A stretch of 48,253 nt of DNA from Bacillota bacterium (GTDB taxonomy: Bacteria > Bacillota_I > Bacilli_A > Izemoplasmatales > Hujiaoplasmataceae). The translations under genes and the position numbers were made by a program. Positions 8,403 through 16,420 of this stretch are shown piece after piece. Position 1 is the stretch's first letter; each line of letters opens with the position of its first letter. The stretch spans positions 1 through 48,253 of the forward strand of contig QKCT01000038.1 of NCBI GenBank assembly GCA_003245625.1, written 5' to 3'. Under the pieces are notes generated by a model. That model made no database searches. It saw only the letters and a list, made by a program, of their open reading frames with translations, and was not told the DNA's origin.

Positions 8403-9529
8403 TAATTCAGTACAACTTCCATTACTACCGGATTGTGATCGCTATATAAGAAGTTTTCATCCAATGTAACAACAGATTGAATCGTGATATTTGCAGAAAC
8501 AATAAAGCCATCAATTACATAGTATTGGTTGTTACTGGTATCTGCAGTATCATAAGGATGATTGAGTAAACGACAAGTCGGAGTTGTGATATCAACACCA
8601 AATTGGAAATTGTGATCTAAAAACCATTCTTCAGAAAGTGGTGGAGCTTGCCATAAACCTGAGTCAATCAACGGATAATAATAATCATATATGAATTCAT
8701 CGTTACTAGACTGAATGATGTCGACAGCAGCTGGGAAGGTTTGATTGAAATCCCCACCGACGATTACATAGTTTCCTGCATCGACTTCCGTTTGCATAAA
8801 GGCTTGTAATGCTTCTGTTTCTTGAAGACGCATCGAACCATCATCATATGCTGACATATGTGCATTGATAATGACAAGTTCGCTATCGCTTCCAGAGATT
8901 GGATATCTTGTAATCAATAAAGCCCTTTTTAAGTTTGCCAGTCTTAACGGCCACGAGAAACTTCCCGGTAATTGTTCTCTTGTTGCAGAAGTAGTCGTGA
9001 AATCAGTGTAGGTAGCAATACCCGAATTGACTTTTCCCATCATCTGACTCAAACTTAACGGGAAAGGAACAAAGATACAACGATAGTTATAAGCCAAAAC
9101 AGAAGAAGTGCCTAATATATCTTGATAGTATTGATATTGATTGGTTTCATAGGAACGACTGGATTTTGTGTCAACTTCTTGTAACAAATAGAAATCTGCA
9201 TCTGCATCTTGTAGAATTGATGCAATTCCAGACATATTTGTTTCCACTTCTTCCAAACTATCCATTCTGCCTTTTTCTCCGCCATCCATTACAAAGTCTT
9301 CTGTTTGACTAAGAGATGCATAACCGGTGTTAAATGTCAGCAATTTCAAAGTGGTATTGGTTGGTACTTCGTTGGTCGTTGATATTGCCGCTACATTCTC
9401 AACGGATAATACTGTTGAATCTGCTGGCCGATATTCAAATATCTGCAATGTTAAGATGAACCCGGCCCCTAAACCGATGACAACAATAAAAAAAACCAAA
9501 ATGATTTTAAGCGCTCTTTTCATATTCAT
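8402..9529 (-). CDS. Endonuclease/exonuclease/phosphatase (EEP) family protein, membrane-anchored or exported
   Basis: N-terminal TM MNMKRALKIILVFFIVVIGLGAGFILTL; LLTFNTGY, LLQEVD, NAHMSAYDDG, GGDFNQT, SDHNPV motifs. Confidence 0.85.
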   Translation of the reverse strand: MNMKRALKIILVFFIVVIGLGAGFILTLQIFEYRPADSTVLSVENVAAISTTNEVPTNTTLKLLTFNTGYASLSQTEDFVMDGGEKGRMDSLEEVETNMSGIASILQDADADFYLLQEVDTKSSRSYETNQYQYYQDILGTSSVLAYNYRCIFVPFPLSLSQMMGKVNSGIATYTDFTTTSATREQLPGSFSWPLRLANLKRALLITRYPISGSDSELVIINAHMSAYDDGSMRLQETEALQAFMQTEVDAGNYVIVGGDFNQTFPAAVDIIQSSNDEFIYDYYYPLIDSGLWQAPPLSEEWFLDHNFQFGVDITTPTCRLLNHPYDTADTSNNQYYVIDGFIVSANITIQSVVTLDENFLYSDHNPVVMEVVLN

Positions 9530-9629
9530 ACTCCTTATATATAACATTATACACAAAAAGGTCGATTTTCGGCTGGTTTATTTTCAAAACAAATCCAATA
9601 TTGTATAATGTAACAAAGGAAGTGGTAGG

Positions 9630-10430
9630 ATGAATCAACGAGTCATCGTCAAAGAATTCGCTATGAATTCTTTACATCAAAGACATAAGCAGATTCGCGT
9701 GATTTTACCAAAAAACTATGATGGTTCCAAACAACGATATCCGGTCCTTTATATGCATGATGGACAGAATTTAGTTGACCCATCGGAATATTCAGGGTTT
9801 TCATGGGACGTTTTAAAAACAATGGATGAATTATCGGAAGAGTGTGGCGATATGATTATCGTCGGTTTGGATTCGCATCCGACAAAAAGAATTCTAGAAT
9901 ATACCAATGCTTTGGCAAAGAACGTGGTCAAGTATCTTCAAAAGACTATCGGCATTCCTAAGAATGAAATCAAGGCAGAAGCAGATGAGTACGGGGAATT
10001 CATTATCAAACAAGTCAAACCGTTTATCGACTATATTTATCGTACATTACCCGACCGAAATCATACCTATCTTGCCGGTAGTTCTTGCGGTGGGATAGTC
10101 TCTGCATATTTAGGTTTGAAATATCAAGACAAATTCTCTTGTATTGGTGCATTTTCTCCAGCGTTTATGTTTATTGGAGAGCCATTCTTTGAAGCTATCG
10201 AAAAATGTAACGTTGAACAGCCAATTCGTATGTATCACGACATGGGTACAGAAGAAAATGATAACTTTAGCAATATGTACTTGGAATTTCAAAATCGTTT
10301 TGATGCGTTGATGAAACAAAAACTCGGTTCGGAAAATGTGTTAAAAGTTGTCGACAAAGGGGCAACACACAGTGAATTTTATTGGGCAAAACGCTTTCAT
10401 GACTTTTATCGTTTCTGTTTGAAAAAATAA
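9630..10430 (+). CDS. Putative esterase (esterase D / alpha-beta hydrolase family)
   Basis: RYPVLYMHDGQNL, GSSCGG nucleophile elbow, YHDMGTEE. Confidence 0.82.
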   Translation: MNQRVIVKEFAMNSLHQRHKQIRVILPKNYDGSKQRYPVLYMHDGQNLVDPSEYSGFSWDVLKTMDELSEECGDMIIVGLDSHPTKRILEYTNALAKNVVKYLQKTIGIPKNEIKAEADEYGEFIIKQVKPFIDYIYRTLPDRNHTYLAGSSCGGIVSAYLGLKYQDKFSCIGAFSPAFMFIGEPFFEAIEKCNVEQPIRMYHDMGTEENDNFSNMYLEFQNRFDALMKQKLGSENVLKVVDKGATHSEFYWAKRFHDFYRFCLKK

Positions 10431-10498
10431 CGGGTTTTTTTCCTTGACTAATCAAAAGACAGGAGTATAATTAGATACGGCAAAAAGGAGATATTTGT

Positions 10499-10834
10499 AT
10501 GAAATTAGTAGTTTATGTCATGAACAAAACAGAGTTGCTGGAAGAATTCCTGTTGGAATTAAAAAAGAATAATATTAATGGTGCAACCATACTGAATTCC
10601 ACTGGTATGGCACGCAAATTGATTCAAAGTGATGATATGGAATTTATTGGATCTTTAAAGAAACTATTTGAAAATCCAAGAAAAGAATCCAACGTCATTC
10701 TCATTGCTTTGAAAGATGAATTGGTGAAAACCGTATTCGAAATCGTTGACCATGTCTGCGGGGACTTAAGTGAACCTGATTCTGGAATCATCTTCACCTT
10801 ACCGATCGACCAAATCAAAGGATGTAGTTGCTAA
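10499..10834 (+). CDS. PII-like (nitrogen regulatory protein-fold) protein
   Basis: Small protein with PII-like pattern LLEEFLLELKKNNINGATILNSTGMAR...VKTVFEIVDHVCGDLSEPDSGIIFTLPIDQIKG. Confidence 0.65.
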   Translation: MKLVVYVMNKTELLEEFLLELKKNNINGATILNSTGMARKLIQSDDMEFIGSLKKLFENPRKESNVILIALKDELVKTVFEIVDHVCGDLSEPDSGIIFTLPIDQIKGCSC

Positions 10835-12045
10835 TCGTGGAATTAACTGTACTATTATACTCTGGAATCATCATTGCCACTGGACTCTTATTCGGAAAAA
10901 TTGCCAAATATCTGAAATTGCCCAATGTGACAGGATACTTGACGGGCGGTATTATTATCGGCCCTTCGATCTTAAACATTATTAAATCAGACGCAATCCC
11001 AGGTTTGGAATTGATATCGGTAGTAGCACTTGGTTTTATTGCATTCACCATCGGAAATGAATTGAAGTTTAGTTACTTTAAAAAAGTAGGAACAAAACCA
11101 ATTGTAATTGCATTCTTTGAAGCAACATTCGGTGTATTATTGGTTTTAGCTGGATTACTTGCATATTTCATGATTACTGGATCTTTAAACAATGAACATT
11201 TACGTTTTTCCATTGTTCTCGCATCGATTGCGGCAGCGACTGCACCTGCGTCAACGATGATGGTCATTCGTCAATATAAAGCAAAAGGAAAACTGACGGA
11301 AACATTAATGGCAGTAGTAGCCATTGATGACTCAGTTGCAGTATTATTATTTGGAATTGGTATCGCGATTGCCAATGCAATTAATCCTGACGTTGTTCAC
11401 GCTTCGGCTTTGATGCAAATTCTTTCTCCGGTGAAAGAAATCTTTATATCCATATTACTCGGTGGAGGAATGGGTGCTATTTTGGTACTTGCCACGAAAT
11501 GGTTTACCGGGAGAGGAAATCGCATTAGCCTTGTCGTAATGTCTGTGTTTATCACAATCTATTTGACAGAACACTTCGGAGGATCCTCCATTTTAGGTTC
11601 TATGACGTTAGGTATGATCTTCGCTAACTTCTCCAAGAAAAACGAAGAAGTGAATGGATTGGTCTATTTTATTACGCCTCCGATTTACATCATGTTCTTT
11701 GTCTTATCAGGAGTGGAACTTCAAATCAATGTGTTACTGACAGTAGGAGTATTCGGAATAATTTACATGATTTTCCGCTTCGTTGGAAAATATCTTGGAG
11801 CTACAACGGGTTCCGTTATCACAAAACAGGAACCAAATGTTTCTAAATATCTAGGATTCTCATTGATACCTCAAGCCGGAGTCGCGATTGGACTTAGTTT
11901 GGTCGCAGCGCAAGTATTACCGGAAGAAATGGGGGCTCAGGTTCGTGCAATTATTTTGGCTTCCTCAGTCATTTATGGTTTGATTGGACCTGTTGTGACG
12001 AAATATACTTTGCGAAAAGCAGGAGAAATCACTATTAAAGGTTAA
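10828..12045 (+). CDS. Cation:proton antiporter (CPA2-like, monovalent cation)
   Basis: Multi-TM: LKLPNVTGYLTGGIIIGPSIL, AIDDSVAVLLFGIGIAIA, LIPQAGVAIGLSLVAAQVLP; TTG (10828) or GTG (10837) start; the TTG overlaps the PII-like gene stop. Confidence 0.88.
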   Translation: MLIVELTVLLYSGIIIATGLLFGKIAKYLKLPNVTGYLTGGIIIGPSILNIIKSDAIPGLELISVVALGFIAFTIGNELKFSYFKKVGTKPIVIAFFEATFGVLLVLAGLLAYFMITGSLNNEHLRFSIVLASIAAATAPASTMMVIRQYKAKGKLTETLMAVVAIDDSVAVLLFGIGIAIANAINPDVVHASALMQILSPVKEIFISILLGGGMGAILVLATKWFTGRGNRISLVVMSVFITIYLTEHFGGSSILGSMTLGMIFANFSKKNEEVNGLVYFITPPIYIMFFVLSGVELQINVLLTVGVFGIIYMIFRFVGKYLGATTGSVITKQEPNVSKYLGFSLIPQAGVAIGLSLVAAQVLPEEMGAQVRAIILASSVIYGLIGPVVTKYTLRKAGEITIKG

Positions 12046-12071
12046 AGAAGTTGGTGACAACTTCTTTTTTA
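12046..12071 (+). terminator. Intrinsic terminator
   Basis: AGAAGTTG-GTGA-CAACTTCT followed by TTTTT. Confidence 0.85.
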
Positions 12072-12126
12072 TTTTCAAAATCTTCTGATTATGATACAAT
12101 TCTACTGTAAAGGAACGGGTGATACA

Positions 12127-12630
12127 ATGGAGTATATTAAGATTGGTAGAATCATGAATACAAAAGGTATTCGAGGGGAATTAAAGATTCAAACTCAAAC
12201 AGATTTTCCAGAAGATCGGTTTGGCAAAGGAAATACAATTTATCTTTTCTTTCAGAATAAATATCTCCCATTTGAAGTCCTATCTTTCGCTCCTTATAAG
12301 AATCAGGATTTGTTGATATTAAAGGACCTTCAAGATATTAATCTTGTGGAGAAATATAAGGGTTGTGATATTTATGTTCCGAGTGATTCCGAAACAACAT
12401 TGTATGAAGACGAGTATCATGTCAATGAGTTGTTGGATTTGGACGTTTATCAGAATAATACTTTGGTCGGAGTAGTTGCCAATGTCCTAAACTACCCAGC
12501 AGGAGATTATTTGGATGTTCTACAAGAATCAAGCAAGCATTCTCTAATTCCTTTTCGAGATGAATTTATCATCGAAGTGAATTTGGAAGAAGGGTTCATT
12601 GAGATTGTTGAGATGGAGGGACTACTATGA
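12127..12630 (+). CDS. rimM: Ribosome maturation factor RimM
   Basis: IKIGRIMNTKGIRGELKIQTQTDFPEDRF; followed by trmD with 4-nt overlap. Confidence 0.93.
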   Translation: MEYIKIGRIMNTKGIRGELKIQTQTDFPEDRFGKGNTIYLFFQNKYLPFEVLSFAPYKNQDLLILKDLQDINLVEKYKGCDIYVPSDSETTLYEDEYHVNELLDLDVYQNNTLVGVVANVLNYPAGDYLDVLQESSKHSLIPFRDEFIIEVNLEEGFIEIVEMEGLL

Positions 12631-13304
12631 AAATTACGGTCCTTACTCTTTTTCCGGAAATGTTTCCACCGGTATTGGATAATTCTATTCTCAAACGAGC
12701 ACAAGCGAATGATTTGATTACATTTGATTTCGTCAATTTCCGCGACTTTTCGACCAACAAACATATGACTGTAGATGATACTCCTTATGGTGGTGGCGCT
12801 GGAATGGTGTTATCGGTTGAACCAATATACCTCGCGCTTAAGAGTATTCCTAATCATGAAAATGCGTTAAAAGTTTTGCTGACACCACAAGGGAAGACCT
12901 TCACTCAATCAACCGCAAAAGAGTTGGTTTTAAAAGAACATATCATTTTCATCTGTGGACATTATGAAGGGTTTGATGAACGAGTGCGTTCTCTTGTCGA
13001 TGTTGAGTTATCGATTGGAGATTTTGTTATGACCGGCGGCGAGATCGCTGCTATGGCAATGATTGATGCTATTTCCAGGTTAATCCCAGGGGTATTAGGG
13101 TCTAGTGAATCGTTTGAGCACGACTCTTTTTATGAGGATTCTTTGGACTATCCTCAATACACCAAACCACGAGAGTTTATGGGGATGAAAGTCCCAGATG
13201 TTCTTCTCAGTGGAAATCATCAAGAAATAGCCAAATGGCGTACTGAAATGAAGGAAAAGAGAACCAAGGAAAGACGCCCTGATTTATGGAAGAAATCACA
13301 ATAA
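12627..13304 (+). CDS. trmD: tRNA (guanine-N1)-methyltransferase TrmD
   Basis: DDTPYGGGAGMVL, ICGHYEGFDERV, SIGDFVMTGGEIAAM. Confidence 0.97.
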   Translation: MKITVLTLFPEMFPPVLDNSILKRAQANDLITFDFVNFRDFSTNKHMTVDDTPYGGGAGMVLSVEPIYLALKSIPNHENALKVLLTPQGKTFTQSTAKELVLKEHIIFICGHYEGFDERVRSLVDVELSIGDFVMTGGEIAAMAMIDAISRLIPGVLGSSESFEHDSFYEDSLDYPQYTKPREFMGMKVPDVLLSGNHQEIAKWRTEMKEKRTKERRPDLWKKSQ

Positions 13305-13344
13305 AAAACAATTGATTTTATTGTGCTACTATGATATAATACTT

Positions 13345-13410
13345 ACCGCTGAAAAGAATTTATCTATCGCTATGTTCCGCTGAACTCCAAGAACATAGAA
13401 CAAACAAAGG
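13345..13410 (+). promoter_or_regulatory. Candidate ribosomal protein L19 leader
   Basis: 5'UTR of rplS with perfect CTATGTTC...GAACATAG stem immediately before AAAGGAG; repeated CCGCTGAA elements. Confidence 0.5.
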
Positions 13411-13421
13411 AGTTGACCAAA

Positions 13422-13769
13422 ATGTCGCAGCAATTATTGAAAGAAGTCACTCAAGAATTTATCAGAGATGACATTCCGGAATTTCGTCCTGGAGATACCC
13501 TTCAGGTATCGATCAAAATCAAAGAAGGTAACCGTGAGCGTGTCCAAGTTTTTGAAGGTCTTTGCATCAAAAGACAAAACGGAGGCGTCGGAGAAACTTA
13601 CACAGTAAGAAAGATTTCTTACGGTGTTGGTGTCGAAAAGACATTCCTTCTTCACTCACCGATGATTGAAAAAATCGAAGTGAAAAGAAGAGGTAAAGTT
13701 AGAAGAGCACACCTTGGTTACATCCGCGGACTTTCTGCAAAAGCATCAAGAATCAAAGAAAGACGATAA
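13422..13769 (+). CDS. rplS: 50S ribosomal protein L19
   Basis: [31 protein letters not shown]...[26 protein letters not shown]. Confidence 0.98.
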   Translation: MSQQLLKEVTQEFIRDDIPEFRPGDTLQVSIKIKEGNRERVQVFEGLCIKRQNGGVGETYTVRKISYGVGVEKTFLLHSPMIEKIEVKRRGKVRRAHLGYIRGLSAKASRIKERR

Positions 13770-13776
13770 GAAACTG

Positions 13777-13796
13777 GGCTTGTATAAGCCCTTTTC
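13777..13796 (+). terminator. Intrinsic terminator of rimM-trmD-rplS unit
   Basis: GGGCTT-GTAT-AAGCCC then TTTT. Confidence 0.75.
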
Positions 13797-13914
13797 TATT
13801 GAAAATGCCTTTTTTTGTCTTTTATGCCTGTAAATAAATGTAATTTTATTGCAAGTATTTGTTTTTAGTGATAAAATATTCACGACTAATATCTCAATAG
13901 AAGGGTATGATACT

Positions 13915-14925
13915 ATGAGCAAAGCGACCATTTATAACGTGGCCTTGAAAGCAGGTGTTTCTTTAGCGACCGTCTCTAGAACACTGAATAATCCGGAAAA
14001 GGTCAAGAAGGAAACAAGAGATCGAGTCTTAAGAGTTATCGAAGAATTGGGCTATAAACCCAATGCTTTTGCCAAGGGTTTGGCTTCAAGACGTTCTACT
14101 TCAGTAGCTGTCATTGTTCCAGATATGTCTCGTTCCTCCATTGCCGAGTTGGTAAATGGTGTAGCAGTCGAAGCTAGAAAATATCAATACTCTTTAATTC
14201 TCTATGTTTTGAAAGATGAAAACAGAGGAGAAACAGAAATGTTAAAAGATGTCGTTGCTTCTCAAGCGGACGGTATTCTTTATATGAATGACGAAATTAA
14301 CGAAGAACAATATGCGATGTTAAACACGATTCAAGAAGACTATAAAGTTCCAATCGTTCTCGCAAACACATTGTATCCATATGATAATAAATTAGTTACT
14401 GTATGTATCGATTACTTCAAAGCAGGATACGAAGCAACCAATAAATTGATTGCTGAAGGTAGAAAAAACATTTATATGTTAACGACTGCTCGCAAGTACA
14501 TGGTAAATGATCTCAAAGAAGCCGGCTACATCAAAGCGATGAAAGACGCTGAATTAGAAACTAATATCATCCGTACTAGTGGAGATATCACTGTCAATAC
14601 CGTTCATTTCAATGAATTATTCAAAGACTCAGGGAAGAAGATCGATGGTGTCATCGCTGTACGTGACTCGATTGCAGTATCCTTCATCAATACAATGATT
14701 GAAAAAGGCAAAAAGATTCCAAAAGACATTTCCGTCTTTGGTTTCCAAAATACCAAGTATGCTTCCTTGTCTCGTCCAAAATTGTCTTGTGTTGACATTC
14801 CAATTCTAGACATTGGTGCCAAGGCAATGGCGTTATTGAAAAAAGAGATCGATGGCGAACACATCGAACAAAAATTCAATGTATTGCATCACGATATCAT
14901 TGAACGAGGAACAACAATTAAATAA
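13915..14925 (+). CDS. LacI/CcpA-family transcriptional regulator
   Basis: MSKATIYNVALKAGVSLATVSRTLNNPEKVKKETRDRVLRVIEELGYKPN; periplasmic-binding-like effector domain. Confidence 0.92.
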   Translation: MSKATIYNVALKAGVSLATVSRTLNNPEKVKKETRDRVLRVIEELGYKPNAFAKGLASRRSTSVAVIVPDMSRSSIAELVNGVAVEARKYQYSLILYVLKDENRGETEMLKDVVASQADGILYMNDEINEEQYAMLNTIQEDYKVPIVLANTLYPYDNKLVTVCIDYFKAGYEATNKLIAEGRKNIYMLTTARKYMVNDLKEAGYIKAMKDAELETNIIRTSGDITVNTVHFNELFKDSGKKIDGVIAVRDSIAVSFINTMIEKGKKIPKDISVFGFQNTKYASLSRPKLSCVDIPILDIGAKAMALLKKEIDGEHIEQKFNVLHHDIIERGTTIK

Positions 14926-14935
14926 ACGTTGAATA

Positions 14936-15128
14936 AGACAGTAGAATCATTCGTTCTAACAATCAGAGATCCGATGTTTGGTGCAAATCGGAAGAGCCTT
15001 GGTTTGAAATACACTTAGGAGTTTGCCAATACGGCACGGTAAATCCGTTATCTTTTTGAGTGCACTATGTGAATTAAGGTGGTACCGCGGTTATGTAATC
15101 GTCCTTTTATAAAGGGCGATTTTTTTAT
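14936..15128 (+). promoter_or_regulatory. T-box leader of tyrS (candidate specifier TAC at 15010-15012)
   Basis: T-box AAGGTGGTACCGCGG at 15076-15090; terminator ATCGTCC...GGGCGAT + T-run. Confidence 0.93.
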
Positions 15129-15146
15129 TTTTTTGGAGGTGTTAAG

Positions 15147-16385
15147 ATGAAATTATTTGAAGAACTAAAATGGCGTGGCTTGTTGTATCAAGTCACAGAC
15201 GAAGCGTTAGAACAAAAGTTAGAAAACGAGAAACTAACATTCTATCTTGGAGCGGATCCTACCGCGGATAGTTTACATGTTGGTCATCTTTTGGCATACT
15301 TAGTCGCAAAACGTTTGATGGATCGGGGTCATCAACCGATTCTAGTAATCGGTGGTGGAACCGGTCTTGTCGGAGATCCAAGTTTTAAGAAATCCGAACG
15401 GCAATTATTGACAATCGAAGAGTCATTAAAAAACGCTGAGGGAATCACAAAACAAGTGAAGCGGTTATTGCCAACTGCTAAAATCGTGAACAACTATGAT
15501 TGGATCTCTAGTTTAAATTCCATCGAGTTTTTACGCGATGTTGGAAAACACTTCAATGTAACCTATATGATGAATAAAGATTCTGTCAAATCAAGAATTG
15601 AAAATGGAATATCCTTTACCGAGTTCGCATACCAAATCCTTCAAGCATGGGATTTCGAATATCTTTTTGACCATTACAATTGCCAAATGCAAATCGGTGG
15701 ACAGGATCAGTGGGGAAATATCACTTCTGGTTTGGAATTGATTCGAAAAATCCATACTATTGATGCACAAGCTTATGGTTTGACATTTCCATTGGTTACC
15801 AAGTCAGATGGAACCAAATTTGGTAAAACCGAATCAGGTACACTCTGGCTGGACAAAGACAGAACATCACCATATGAGTTTTACCAGTACTGGATCAATA
15901 CGGCAGATGCAGATGTCATTCTAAGACTAAAACAATTTACTTTCCTATCTAAAACAGAAATCGATCGCTTGGAACAAGCGGTTGTAGAACACCCAGAAGA
16001 ACGTAAAGCTCAAAAACTATTGGCGGAAGAATTAGTCCGTATTGTTCACGGGGAAGCAGAACTGAAAAAAGCAATTCATGTATCTCAAGCATTATTCTCT
16101 GGTGAAATTAAGGATTTGGATGTCGAAGAAATCGAAATGGGATTTAAACATCTTCCAGCAATTGAAACCAAAGAGGACTTACCTTTAATTGATGCTTTGG
16201 TTGCTTTGGAACTCGTTAAATCAAAACGTGAAGCAAGAGAGATGATTCAAAACAACGCAACGACAATCAACGGTACTAAGGTCACGGATTTGGATTTTGT
16301 GGTTTCTTCTGAAGACGCGTTCGGTGGAAAATATACGATCATCCGCAAAGGGAAAAAGCGTTACGCAATGATCAAACATAGTTAA
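15147..16385 (+). CDS. tyrS: Tyrosyl-tRNA synthetase
   Basis: YLGADPTADSLHVGHLL, GGQDQWGNITSG, KFGKTESG; C-terminal S4 domain. Confidence 0.97.
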   Translation: MKLFEELKWRGLLYQVTDEALEQKLENEKLTFYLGADPTADSLHVGHLLAYLVAKRLMDRGHQPILVIGGGTGLVGDPSFKKSERQLLTIEESLKNAEGITKQVKRLLPTAKIVNNYDWISSLNSIEFLRDVGKHFNVTYMMNKDSVKSRIENGISFTEFAYQILQAWDFEYLFDHYNCQMQIGGQDQWGNITSGLELIRKIHTIDAQAYGLTFPLVTKSDGTKFGKTESGTLWLDKDRTSPYEFYQYWINTADADVILRLKQFTFLSKTEIDRLEQAVVEHPEERKAQKLLAEELVRIVHGEAELKKAIHVSQALFSGEIKDLDVEEIEMGFKHLPAIETKEDLPLIDALVALELVKSKREAREMIQNNATTINGTKVTDLDFVVSSEDAFGGKYTIIRKGKKRYAMIKHS

Positions 16386-16388
16386 AAA

Positions 16389-16420
16389 AAACTACGATGG
16401 AGACATCGTAGTTTTATTTT
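16389..16420. terminator. Bidirectional intrinsic terminator
   Basis: AACTACGATG-GAGA-CATCGTAGTT flanked by A/T runs. Confidence 0.88.
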
